A program made the translations under genes and the position numbers. Below, piece by piece: positions 37,581-47,630 of a stretch of DNA of 64,000 bases. Positions within the stretch are counted from its first letter, which is position 1. Every line of letters begins with the position of its first letter. This DNA is from Deltaproteobacteria bacterium (lineage in GTDB: Bacteria > Lernaellota > Lernaellaia > JACKCT01). The stretch is from positions 45,162-109,161 of the forward strand of contig JAOSJX010000009.1 in assembly GCA_027493875.1 (NCBI GenBank), written 5' to 3'. Under the pieces are notes generated by a model. It ran no database searches, was not told where the DNA came from, and saw only the letters and a list, made by a program, of their open reading frames with translations.

Positions 37581-38348
37581 GTGGAAAAACCAGGAGACAA
37601 CACCCTCGCGGTGTTTGTGGACTTTGAAAATCTGGCCTTGGGGTTCAAGGACCGCAAGAGCCGTTTTCAGATCAATCTGGTGCTCGACCGTCTGGTCGAG
37701 AAGGGCAAGATCATCGTTAAGAAGGCGTATGCCGACTGGCACCGTTACTCGGACTACAAGCGCGAGCTGCACGAGCACGCGATGGAACTGATCGAAATCC
37801 CGAAACGCGCGATGACGGGCAAAAACTCCGCGGACATCCGCATGGTCGTGGACGTCATGGACCTGGCCTTCTCGAAGGAGCACATCAATACCTTCGCCCT
37901 CGTGTCCGGCGACTCGGACATGAGCCCGCTGGTTTCGAAGCTCAAGGAAAACGGCAAGCACGTTATCGGCATCGGCATGAAGGACTCGACGAGCAAGCTG
38001 CTCATCCAGAACTGCGACGAGTTCATCTTCTATGAGGATCTCGAGGTCACCCGGAAGGCGCCGGCCGTGGCCAAAAACCTGCCCAAGCAAAAGCGCGAGG
38101 CGTTCGAGCTGCTCATCGAAACAATCGACGCGCTCCTGCGCGAGGACAAGGACGTTTTGTGGGGCAGCATGATCAAGCAGACGATGAAGCGGAAGAAGCC
38201 GGAGTTCAGCGAAGGCTACGTCGGCTACGGCTCGTTCTCGGAACTGCTGGAAGACGCGGAGAAGGAAGGCCTCATCAAGATCACCAAGGACGCGCGCAGC
38301 GGCACCTACGTCGTCACCGGCTACGGTAAGGCGGCGGGCGTCAAGTAA
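37581..38348 (+). CDS. NYN-domain (PIN-like) RNase with C-terminal OST-HTH/LOTUS-like domain
   Basis: 255 residues, intact. LAVFVDFENLALGFKDRKSR, NSADIRMVVDVMDLAFSKEH and TFALVSGDSDMSPLVSKLKE give the conserved aspartates of the NYN fold (LabA/DUF88 group), and VIGIGMKDSTSKLLIQNCDE the closing strand. The C-terminal VLWGSMIKQTMKRKKPEFSE with YGSFSELLEDAEKEGLIKIT is a LOTUS/OST-HTH RNA-binding domain. GTG 37581 follows AAAGGAG. Likely an RNA-processing protein; partner RNAs unknown. Confidence 0.9.
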   Translation: MEKPGDNTLAVFVDFENLALGFKDRKSRFQINLVLDRLVEKGKIIVKKAYADWHRYSDYKRELHEHAMELIEIPKRAMTGKNSADIRMVVDVMDLAFSKEHINTFALVSGDSDMSPLVSKLKENGKHVIGIGMKDSTSKLLIQNCDEFIFYEDLEVTRKAPAVAKNLPKQKREAFELLIETIDALLREDKDVLWGSMIKQTMKRKKPEFSEGYVGYGSFSELLEDAEKEGLIKITKDARSGTYVVTGYGKAAGVK

Positions 38349-38430
38349 GCGTCCTGAGGCGTGAGGTGGTGAGGCGTGAGCCGAACCGCCGCGAACGCTT
38401 ACCGACTCGCAAGCCCCAAGCCCCAGGTTT

Positions 38431-40449
38431 TTACGGCATGAGAATTTTTTCGGCGGTGTCGGGCGAGGCCGCGCCGCCGAAGACGTACACCCGCGAGCCG
38501 ACCGTGACGGCCTTGGCAAAGGGGCGCGCGAAGCGCAGGCTCGGCCCCGGCAGCGCGGTGCCGCCGGCGGCGGTGTCGAAGATCTGCGTTTGCTTGGTGG
38601 GGACAAGGCCCCACTCGGCGGTGACGGAGGGCGTGGCGCCGCCCATCTGGACGATCAAACCGTCGGCGTCGGCCGCGCCCGTGTACAGCACGTCGTGGAG
38701 CACCGAACCGGCCGTGCTCCACGTCCCGCCCGCGAAGTCGTAGCGAAGGATCGTTGTGCGCGGCTGGACGAGATCGTCCGCGCCGCCGACGACGAGCCCG
38801 CCGCCGTCCATGGAAACGCCCGGCGCGCCGAAGAACGCCGAGGGCGCCGGAGCGCCCGCGGACCACGTGGCGCCGGCGATATCGTAGATCCAGTGGTCGG
38901 CCAGGACGTTCCCCGCGGTGTCGATGCCGCCCGCCACGTGCACCCGCATCGCGTCCGCGTCGCAGAACGCGGCGTAGCTGTCGCGCGGCGCGGCGAGTTG
39001 CGGTCCCTTGGACCAGGTGTCCGCGGCGGGATCGTAGATCAGCATTTCGCCGAGCACCTTGCCCGCGCCGACCCAGCCGCCGGGCAGGTAGACGAGCCCG
39101 TCCACGGCGCACGCGTCGCCGTCCAGCACGGTATCGGGCACGTTCGCGCCGGCGTTCCACGATTTGGCGACGGTGTTGTAGACGAGAACCGGCAGGTCGG
39201 TTTCGCCGTCCGCGTCCTGCCCGCCCAGCAGATAGATCTTGGAGCCGACCGCGGCGGCGGCGTAGCTGATGCGTTCCGTGGGTATGGAAAAAGCTTCGGA
39301 GCCGTTGGTGATGGAAGCGCGAGCCAGCGACGTGACGGACGGGTCCGTCGTGCTCGTCGCCGTGACGGCCACCATGTCCGACGCACCCCCAGTCCGATCC
39401 CGTGAGAACGGTGTAGTCGAGATCGACGGGGACGAGGGCGCCGTCGTCGACGGGCCCGGCCGCGAGCGGCGCGGCGAGCGGCCAGGTGTGGCCGGAATAC
39501 GACAGATCGAAGGTGTGCGTGGCGCCGGTGAGGTTGAGCAGTTGGAAGGTGAAGGTGTGCGTCGAGCCCGCGTTGCCGGTCCATCCGGAGGCCGGCAGGA
39601 TGAGGTAGGCGCCGGGTTCGGCGCGCACGAAGTTCACGGCCGTCGGCGCGCCGAGCGTCTCGCCGCACTTCCACGAGATCGCGTCGTCCGCGTTGGCCAC
39701 GCCGGTGACGTAGGGCTTGGCGCCGACGCCGTCGCGCAGGCTGATCTTGAAGCGTCCGCCCTCGAACAATACGATCTGGAACGACACGGTGCCCGCGCCG
39801 CCGCCGAAGTAGGGCACGTCCTCGAAGCTCACCAACAGGCGGCGGTACGGCGCCTCGCCGGCGTGCGCGTAGGAGATGCGTCCACCGAGTTGGGGGACAG
39901 GTCGGCGCCGACGCCGTAGATGCGCGTGGCGAAGCCGTTGGCTTCGAGCGGGCAGGCGTTCGTCAGCTCGAGCGCCGCGTGGCCGATGGTGATGTAGCCG
40001 TTGGACCCGACGCGGAAGGTGTCGTGCGTCTGGCCGCCGAAGGTGAAATCGAAGCCGATGTAGTACGGCGCGGAATAGGCGTCGTCGTTGAGTTCGACGG
40101 CCGTGCTCTGCGACGGCGTCACCCAGTCGTAGGCGTACGAGCCGGTTCCCAGGCACCAACGGTTCCCGGCCATGGTGGGCGGTCCGAATTCCACGCACTC
40201 GCCGCCGGGGGCGCCGTCGTCGTCATCGGCGTCGTCATCGGGCGGCACGGAATCATCATCCGCCGCGGCGTCGTCGTCATCCGGAACAGTATCGTCGTCG
40301 CCGTCGTCATCGAGGGGCGGGAAGGTATCCTCCGGCTCCCCGGCGTCGTCGTCACCGGATTCCGGCGCGTTGGCGCAGGCGGCGAGCCCTCCGCCGCAGA
40401 GCGGCAGCACGGCTAACAATAAAATGCAGTATTTCCAATAGGTTGCCAT
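38431..40449 (-). CDS. Kelch-repeat lipoprotein with acidic spacer (frameshifted)
   Basis: About 672 residues. The signal peptide ends GGLAACANAP, a lipobox. An Asp-rich spacer follows (DDDGDDDTVPDDDDAAADDD). A first beta-rich domain shows YIGFDFTFGGQTHDTFRVGS and NGYITIGHAALELTN, then SGWTGNAGSTHTFTFQLLN. The C-terminal half is a kelch-type propeller with repeated units: ISYAAAAVGSKIYLLGGQDA, VDGLVYLPGGWVGAG, VGSRVYVFGGAASPDTAEK. Two frameshifts (near 39890 and 39385). Outer-surface protein, probably structural or adhesive. Confidence 0.82.
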
Positions 40450-40830
40450 ATTTCGTTGTCCGGCGCACCGATTTTCGACAAGTGTGCCGACCGGTGTTTT
40501 GCCTCATGGAAATTTTCGGCACAATCAGGCAAAAACAAAAGGAAATCGCGCACGTTGCGCGTTTCGCGGGGTTTGGCCATGGCGGCTTTCAAGAAAAACA
40601 AAAAATTTCTTGAATATTGGAACTCTTTCCCTTATATTGCGTGCCGCCATTCCGCTGGGGCACCCATAAGACCTTGAGATTCTAGGGGTTTTGAGAGTTT
40701 GACGGCGGATGACACCGCGCGTTGAACGGCTTGCCGCCGCGCGCGCGGCCGGAACCTTCGTTCCCGCCACGGGGTCGGAGGAGAAGGATAAAAAAGGGAC
40801 GTTGTCCCGCTGGAGGGTTTCACAATTTCG
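40450..40830. other. Intergenic region with folC-lptD promoter
   Basis: The only clear signal is the promoter at 40610-40638. A short open frame from 40708 (50 codons, starting MTPRVERLAAARAAGTFVPA) lacks a ribosome-binding site and is not called. Confidence 0.5.
40610..40638 (+). promoter_or_regulatory. Sigma-70-like promoter upstream of folC
   Basis: TTGAAT at 40610-40615 and TATATT at 40633-40638 with a 17-bp spacer, in a local AT-rich dip. Nearest gene on the strand is folC at 40831, which would have a leader of about 185 bases. Confidence 0.6.
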
Positions 40831-42183
40831 ATGGCGCGCATTCGTCAGACCAATGGATTGAAGGACAAAGGCTTGCGCCGGTCGGTCGGCTATAACGAAG
40901 CCATGCAGCGCATCTACGACCTGCAAGCGGTCGGGATGAAGCTCGGGCTCACGAATATTCGTCGGCTGCTGAACCGTCTGGGCAATCCTCAAGAACAGTT
41001 TGCGACGGTCCTCGTCGCGGGGACGAACGGGAAAGGCATTATCACGTCGAGCCTGTCGGCGGTTCTTCGGGAAAGCGGCCACAAGACGGGCATGTTCACG
41101 TCGCCGCACCTGATTCGTTTCACGGAGCGGGTACGCGTGGACAACACGGAGATCAGCCAGAAGGATCTCATCCGCCACTCGGACCGCATCTGGCGCGAGC
41201 TGGAGATGATCCAGTCCGCCGGCGAGTCGGGCTCACCGCTGCCGGTGACCTTTTTCGAATTTGCGACGGCGCTCGCGTGCCTGCACTTCGCGGAGTGCGC
41301 GGTGGACGTGGCGGTGATGGAAGTCGGCCTCGGCGGACGGCTCGACGCGACCAACGCGATCGAACCGGTGCTGTCGGTGGTGACGCAGATCGACTACGAC
41401 CACGAAAAACACCTCGGCAAATCGCTCGAGGAAATCGCGCGCGAAAAGGCGGGTATTTTCCGCGAGGGCGTTCCGGCGATCGCGCTGGACGGCGCGCCGG
41501 AGGTGCTGGAATCGCTGCGCCGCGTGGCGGGCCGCGTGGGCGCGCCGCTCACGATCGTCGAGAACATCGCGAAGGTCCGGCCCGATAAACGCACGTTCGA
41601 CTTGCAGTGGTACGGCACGTGGCTGTGGGGCCTGCGCGCTCCGCTGCCCGGCCGTCACCAGATCGGCAACGCGAGCCTCGCGGCGGTGGCGAGCCTCGAG
41701 ATGCGCGATTCGGGGTTCCGCATTTCGAACGACGCGATCCGGCGCGGCCTCGCGACGGTTCGTTGGCCGGGACGCTTCGAGCGCATCTCCAAAATACCGC
41801 TCGTGATCCTCGACGGCGCACACAATCCTTCGGCCGTCCGGTCGCTGGTCGCCACGCTGCGCGAGGAAAAAGTGCCGGAGCCGATCATCCCGGTCATCGC
41901 GGTGATGTCCGACAAAGATCCGGACGGCATGCTGAACGAACTCAAGGGCCTGTCCGATACGCTGGTGGCGACGTGCCTGCAGCACGACCGCAGCCTCGAC
42001 GCCGCGGAACTGGCCGGCCGCGCCAAAGGCAAGTTCGCGCAGATTCATGCCGTGTCCGACGCGGTGCAGGCGCTGACGCTGGGACGCAATCTCGCGGGCC
42101 GCACGGGCACCGTGGTGGTGACGGGGTCGCTGTATCTCGTCGGGAAGATCCGCGAAGTTATTATGGGTCCCGACGCGCCCTGA
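40831..42183 (+). CDS. folC: Bifunctional folylpolyglutamate/dihydrofolate synthase
   Basis: 450 residues, intact; adds glutamate to (dihydro)folate using ATP. The P-loop is in ATVLVAGTNGKGIITSSLSA, followed by KTGMFTSPHLIRFTERVRV, EVGLGGRLDATNAIEPVLSV and TQIDYDHEKHLGKSLEEIAR with EKAGIFREG. The C-terminal domain has VILDGAHNPSAVRSLVATLR. The N-terminus has about 20 residues before the usual start; the later ATG at 40903 (MQRIYDLQAVGMKLGLTNI) is an alternative. lptD follows after 33 bp. Confidence 0.93.
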   Translation: MARIRQTNGLKDKGLRRSVGYNEAMQRIYDLQAVGMKLGLTNIRRLLNRLGNPQEQFATVLVAGTNGKGIITSSLSAVLRESGHKTGMFTSPHLIRFTERVRVDNTEISQKDLIRHSDRIWRELEMIQSAGESGSPLPVTFFEFATALACLHFAECAVDVAVMEVGLGGRLDATNAIEPVLSVVTQIDYDHEKHLGKSLEEIAREKAGIFREGVPAIALDGAPEVLESLRRVAGRVGAPLTIVENIAKVRPDKRTFDLQWYGTWLWGLRAPLPGRHQIGNASLAAVASLEMRDSGFRISNDAIRRGLATVRWPGRFERISKIPLVILDGAHNPSAVRSLVATLREEKVPEPIIPVIAVMSDKDPDGMLNELKGLSDTLVATCLQHDRSLDAAELAGRAKGKFAQIHAVSDAVQALTLGRNLAGRTGTVVVTGSLYLVGKIREVIMGPDAP

Positions 42184-42216
42184 TCCGTCCGGGCCCAATT
42201 GCGCCGGGAGTGGGGT

Positions 42217-44552
42217 TTGAAACGACGGTGGGGCACGCGGCGTCAAACCTCCCGCTTGTTCGCGATCGTTCTCGCGCCCGCCGTCTTCGCGTTCTTCCTG
42301 ACGACGGCGCACGCCGCGCCTTCCGTTGACGACGGCGAAACGCACCCCGACCGTCTTCCCCCCAAACGCGATCAACCGAAAACCGAAACCGCCGGACCGT
42401 TGGGAGCGGATACGCCGCGGCCGTTGACGTCGGTGGACGCGTTTTCGAAAGCGACGAGCCGATCGAACTCACCGCCGACGCGGTCAGCTACGATTCCGAA
42501 AGAGACATTTACCGCGCCGAAGGGAACGTTGTGGTCCGGCAGCGGGACGTGTCCCTGCGCGCGGAGCGCGTGGAACTCGACCTCGGGCAACGCACGGCCG
42601 CGGCGGACGGCGACGTGGTGCTCGAAAACAAGGACGGCGAGCTCCGGGCCCCGACGATCTTCATCAATTTTTATACGCAGCGGGGCGTGATCGTCCGCGG
42701 TAACCTCGTGGTTCGCACGCCGGGCGGCACGAATTTTTATTTCCGCGGCCAGCGCATCGAGAAGGTTGGCGAAAATCACTACCTCATTCTCGACGGCTGG
42801 TATTCCACGTGCGACTGCGGGCAGGAGGAAGCGGACTGGTACATCGAAGCGGAGGAGATCGACGTGACGCTCGACGGGTACGCGATCGTGCGCCGCGGGC
42901 GGTTGTACACGGGCGGGCTCGCGGTGGCATACCTGCCGTTCGGCGTGGTTCCGGCCAAGATCACCCGGCAGACCGGCTTTTTGTCGCCGCAGATGGGCTG
43001 GGCGTCGGACGACGGCTATCACTTCGGGATTCCGTTTTTCTGGGCCATCGACGACCACGTGGACGCGACGCTGTACTCCGACTACTACGAGAAGCGCGGA
43101 TTGAAGGAGGGCTTCGAATACCGTTACGCCCTGACGCGCGGCACGCGGGGTCAAGTCGACGTGGACTATATCGACGACCGGCTCTACGGCGAGCGGCGGT
43201 GGGCGCTTTCGCAGGAGCACCGTCAGAATCTGTACCGGCGCCTGTCCGTCCGCAGCAAAACGAACGTCGTTTCAGACAACGATTACGTCAACGATTTTCC
43301 GTCGGATATCACGGGGCGTTACGACCGTTTTCTCCGCAGCGATTTCATGATGACGAACCTTTGGCAGAACGCGTCGGCCAACGCGAACGTTCAGTACTTC
43401 GACGACCTCGCCCGCGAGGACAACAGCTATACCTGGCAAAAACTCCCCGAGCTTCGCCTCGACGCGGTCTCACAACGCATCGCCGGGTTGCCGCTGGCGT
43501 GGCGGCTGGCGACGATCGCAACGAATTTCGACCGGCCGAAAATCGACCCCACGGAACGGATCGTCGACCTCGTTCAGCGCGACGGCGAGCCGTTTCTGTT
43601 CATGACGACGGGGCGCCGCGTCGACTTTCTTCCCGAGGTCGCCGCGCCGATATCGTTCAACCGCTACGCGTTCCTGCGGCCGGCGTTCGAACTGCACGAA
43701 ACACTGTACGACCTGCCCGACCGTACCGAGAACGACCGCTATCCCGCCCGGCATCTCTACACCGCGCGCGCGGACCTTTTCACGCGTACCGAACGCGTCT
43801 TTCCCGTCACGGCGCCGATCGTCAAAGGGGTGAAGCACACGGTGGAGCCCGGGGCGCGTTACGAGTACCGGCCGCCGGCGACGGAGCAGCAGGAAGAACT
43901 GCCGATTTTCGACGGCGACGACCGCATCGCGCGGAGCAACCTCGTCACGTATTACCTCGCCAATCGTTTGTGGCTGCGCATGCTGCCGCCCCGGTCGCGC
44001 CTGCGCACGACGCAAAAACTGGTCGACCTCGAAGTTTCGCAGTCGTACGACATCCATGAATCCGAGCGCGAACTGGAGGACGACGAAGACGAGCGCCGCC
44101 CGCTTGGGCCCGTCCACGGCGAACTGCGTTCGGTGTATACCGCGGGGATGTGGTTGAACAAAATCGTGTTGCGTTCGGGCCTGGATTATAACACGTACCG
44201 CGACGAGGTTCAGGGATTCAACGTGCTGACCTCGCTCGGCACGGTGACGAACGACGCGCTCGGCGCGGAGTACCGTTTTTCGCGCGACGAGGAAGGCTAC
44301 CGCGAGATCGAATACCTTTCCGGCCTCGCGCGCTACACGCTCTTCGACTTTCTCACCCTGTCCTACCTCGCGCGGTACAGCTACACGGACAGCGACTTCA
44401 TCGAGCAACTCTACGGGGTGGAATTTCACAGCGCGCAAAACTGCTGGAACCTGATTCTCCAGGCGGAGCAGCGCAGCATCCCGGAAAACGAAACCGTCTA
44501 TAAGCTGACCGTGGATCTTACGGGATTGGTGACCGCCGGAACGGCGTTTTAA
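42217..44552 (+). CDS. lptD: LPS-assembly protein LptD (frameshifted near 5' end)
   Basis: About 778 residues; the outer-membrane barrel that inserts LPS. A signal peptide (RLFAIVLAPAVFAFFLTTAH-A) precedes the OstA-type jellyroll: IELTADAVSYDSERDIYRAE, GNVVVRQRDVSLRAERVELD. The barrel domain includes LPFGVVPAKITRQTGFLSPQ, YFDDLAREDNSYTWQKLPEL and ends NCWNLILQAEQRSIPENETV with LTVDLTGL, the family's C-terminal pattern. TTG 42217 with GGGAG upstream is preferred. An indel near 42440 breaks the frame between the signal peptide and the jellyroll. Confidence 0.92.
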
Positions 44553-44840
44553 GATTGACGATCGCGGCGTACGGACTGAGAAACCGCGCGGGATTTCAAG
44601 GAGATTTGAAATCTGACACCGGTGTCGGAAACTGGCGCGAAATGTCACATAATTATCATTAATATATTTCTTGCAATTCGTGTCGCGCTGTGGTACCGTT
44701 GCCTCTCCCGTTGCCTCTCCCGTTGCCTCTCCCGTTGCCTCTCCGTTGCCTCTCCCGTTGTGGACGAGCCGGGAAGGGGAAGCAAGTAACAGAACTTATG
44801 AAAGTATAATCGGCTTTCAAAAGGGAAAGGGGAGGCGATC
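44553..44840. other. Intergenic region with tandem repeat
   Basis: No gene. Contains an 8-bp inverted repeat (GATTTCAA with complement, 44591-44612), the palindrome GACACCGGTGTC (44614-44625) and the 12-bp tandem repeat listed separately. Confidence 0.6.
44696..44760 (+). repeat. 12-bp tandem repeat (CCGTTGCCTCTC)
   Basis: About five and a half head-to-tail copies, one of them a base short. It lies 80 bp before the beta-helix gene. It has no coding role on the plus strand; on the minus strand it would encode a Glu/Arg/Gln repeat, but no gene start supports that. Confidence 0.9.
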
Positions 44841-45875
44841 ATGGCGGTGACTTTTCTCCACCTCGACGCGGACAGCGGGAACGACACAAACTCCGGCGCT
44901 GACTGGGCCAATGCGCTTGAAACGTTTCAAGGCGGCGTGGACGTGCTCGGTTCTACGCATCCCACCGACTCCGTCGCCTTTCTGCTCAAAAAAGAATACG
45001 ACGGCTCCCTATAACGCCGAGGCGAGTATCATCGGTTTCCGCATGGCCGGCGACGGAAAGGCGATCATCATCACGCCGGCCGACGGCCTGGCTCAATATG
45101 ACGACTTGTGGAATCAGCCGAACTACGAGGGCGCGTCGAGCAGCCCCATCGGCGGCGCCAACTGGAACGTCAAGGCGGACGACAAGCCGGTGCGCCTCAC
45201 GGGGGAATTAACGATCGAGGACGCCGGCCTCGTCGTGATGCGCGGCGTCGAACTCGACGGGGAGGACGCGCCCGCTAAGCTGACCGTCGTGGGCCACAGC
45301 AGCCTCGGCTTGTTCTACGCGCGGCTTTTCGGTCCATACGCGTCGCTCGATCTCTCCGACGGCGCGCGCGTGCGGGCGGAGAACAACTACTTTTTTCAAA
45401 ACCGCCTGCCGCTGACCAGCTCCTACCGGAGCATCGCGAGCCTGGAGGGCACGAACTACTTTGAGGATTCGATCGACGGGGCGATCGACGTGAGCGTCGG
45501 AGGGCTCGTCGTCGTGAAGCCGTGGGACGAACTCCCCTTGACGTACGCCACCGCGGAAATCCTGACCAACCAGGAACGCGAGGACTTCACGGCGATCCGG
45601 GTCGCCGGCGGCGGAATCTTCAAGGTTTTCGAGGGGCGCTTCAAAAACGACTTTCAACGCAGCCGCGTCGTGGTAAAATACGGCCACCACGTGCTCCCGG
45701 ACGGGTATCGCGGGGTCGAAGTCGAACCGGGCGGCACCTTGCTGGGCGCGCAGAATATGGATTTCCTGATGAAGAACGCCCAGGACGAATGGGTCCCGCT
45801 GAGCAGCGGTTCCCGCATCGTCGCGTCGACGTCCCGAAAACTGGGGTCATCGGGCGGCACGTCATCGGCCCTGTA
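44841..45875 (+). CDS. Right-handed beta-helix-like, phage-type protein (frameshifted)
   Basis: About 344 residues. The start MAVTFLHLDADSGNDTNSGA with DWANALETFQGGVDVLG is like phage or surface proteins with a parallel beta-helix whose first coil reads D..G.D.N.G..W..A. The body repeats short strands (LTIEDAGLVVMRGVELDGED, AKLTVVGHSSLGLFYARLFG, LTSSYRSIASLEGTNYFEDS). The A-run at 44988-44993 is one base too long. It stops at 45875, four bases before the next ATG; the frame relation leaves open that both are one protein. Confidence 0.6.
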
Positions 45876-45878
45876 GCC

Positions 45879-47630
45879 ATGGCCCGGAGCGACAAAATAT
45901 ACGTCCCGCTCGATCCTAGCGAGAACAATCTTTTCGTCGAGACGGACCCCTGGGGGGAGCTTCAAGTCCCATCCGCGTTTGTTGTCCACGGGGATAAGAG
46001 CGGTATTCCGCTCGATCCTCAAGCGAACAACAACCTGGTTGCCGAAATCGACGGCGGCGCCACGGCGCAAAATATCTACAACGGAACGGAAAGCACGGAT
46101 TTTGACCTGCCGACAAAGACACAGATCAACCGAGGCATCGCCGAAAAAACCCGTGCGATGCAATTGAATCCTCGTCTTCGAGTAAACTTTACGAAGGCCG
46201 AGATCAATGAGTTGATCAATCAGACCGGTCCCGAATTTCTCGAGCATGAGGGGAAGTCCTTTACGGATAAGCTCTGGGCTTCCAAATATCCCACCCACTA
46301 CGTTGGCTTTTGCGAAACGTCGTTTATCTGGATTCGCGCGAAAGTGAACGGCGCTGTGCGCGCGGTACTCTCGCTGAGCAGTCGCCGGGTGCCTTTTAAT
46401 GAAGTTACCGTGCCACTTCTTTTCACGGATAGTGGTGGTATTCCAGCTGACTATGTCATTTGGTTTGCCGACAATGCCGAACGTAACGGTGACGTAGGTG
46501 TCGGTGTCAGAGGGGAAAAAATAAACATCAAGGATCCTCTTCAGGTTCACGTCGCAAACAATGTCCGCGGCGACAACCGCGTTATGTGGACACGAAGCGA
46601 TCCACACTATTGGCCGAACGTGAGGGTAACGCCTAAAAGGATAGAGACGCTTCACCCGGACGTGCCACTTGGAAGTCTCTACGAAGAATTCGAGCCCACG
46701 CAGTGGCAGGTTGATTTATATTTGGCCGATCGCGCTATCTGGGACGGTCACCCCCTCGACACGGACATTTTTGACCGCGTACACCTGACGACGGATGAAA
46801 TGTCGGGTTCGGCATTAGGAATTTATGAAGTCAACATTGTACTTAATATGAAATATAAGCTCGCGGCTGCTAACGGACAGTTTAGCCCTCTACATCTTGA
46901 CGCTTTTCCCGTGACGAAGGATCGTCCTCTAGTTCTCGACGAGCGCATTGAAGAGTACGGGTTGGGTCTCCTCGGCTCTTCGTATTACAACCCTATTCTT
47001 CGTTACGGTGTCCAAGACCTTGCGCAATCGTGGAGCCCAAAATATTTTCCGCTGACCATCGGTTGGGATTACGTCGATGATCCGCGCGATGGTATTCGCC
47101 GCTGGAAACGAGCCCGTAAATGGTGGTCGTCAGATTATACGACGACTACCGTAAGACGATCGACGAATATAAAGTTCCCATTGGTCGGCGAAAGAATATT
47201 GGCCGGTCGTGAATTTAAGAGAATTGGAGGGCATTCCGATGTTCGGAACTATTACCTCATTCCTAACGGATGGTGGATATCGCCGCGCGTTTTTGGCAGC
47301 TCTTCCAAAGTTGAATATGAGGATCTCGGAGACGTTGTAAAACCCGGTTATTACGTGATTGGAAATAGAAACGATCATTCAGCATTATTTGTCCGCTGGA
47401 CGAACGGTTTCGATAAAAATAGCGCATTAAACGAGTTTCGGTGTATTAGCGGAAATTGGGCAGACCGGGTATCCGTGCATGACGGCTTGGTTTTCAATCC
47501 CGCGTTGCTTCCGCAAAGTGGCGGACGGGCCTTTGCCGCGATTCCACCGATCGTTTACGACAAGTATACTGTTTGGTGGGATGTAAATTATGACCATCCG
47601 CGCGACGGTTTTGGGAGACTGGATTTGTGA
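45879..47630 (+). CDS. Unknown protein downstream of beta-helix gene
   Basis: 583 residues from ATG 45879. It has two similar N-terminal phrases, IYVPLDPSENNLFVETD and SGIPLDPQANNNLVAEIDGG, then beta-rich sequence (FIWIRAKVNGAVRAVLSLSS, YFPLTIGWDYVDDPRDGIRR) and a C-terminal DKYTVWWDVNYDHPRDGFGR. The phrase DYVDDPRDGIRR resembles the terminal DVNYDHPRDGFGR, suggesting internal repetition. No family recognised; a phage tail or surface-structure role is a guess. Base composition becomes AT-richer along the gene. If the frame break near 45840 is an artefact, it is the C-terminal part of the preceding protein. Confidence 0.6.
   Translation: MARSDKIYVPLDPSENNLFVETDPWGELQVPSAFVVHGDKSGIPLDPQANNNLVAEIDGGATAQNIYNGTESTDFDLPTKTQINRGIAEKTRAMQLNPRLRVNFTKAEINELINQTGPEFLEHEGKSFTDKLWASKYPTHYVGFCETSFIWIRAKVNGAVRAVLSLSSRRVPFNEVTVPLLFTDSGGIPADYVIWFADNAERNGDVGVGVRGEKINIKDPLQVHVANNVRGDNRVMWTRSDPHYWPNVRVTPKRIETLHPDVPLGSLYEEFEPTQWQVDLYLADRAIWDGHPLDTDIFDRVHLTTDEMSGSALGIYEVNIVLNMKYKLAAANGQFSPLHLDAFPVTKDRPLVLDERIEEYGLGLLGSSYYNPILRYGVQDLAQSWSPKYFPLTIGWDYVDDPRDGIRRWKRARKWWSSDYTTTTVRRSTNIKFPLVGERILAGREFKRIGGHSDVRNYYLIPNGWWISPRVFGSSSKVEYEDLGDVVKPGYYVIGNRNDHSALFVRWTNGFDKNSALNEFRCISGNWADRVSVHDGLVFNPALLPQSGGRAFAAIPPIVYDKYTVWWDVNYDHPRDGFGRLDL

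Noticed and set aside
44614..44625. GACACCGGTGTC palindrome as a terminator or operator
   Set aside because: A 12-bp palindrome without a loop or T-run, and not overlapping a recognisable promoter; left as a note only.
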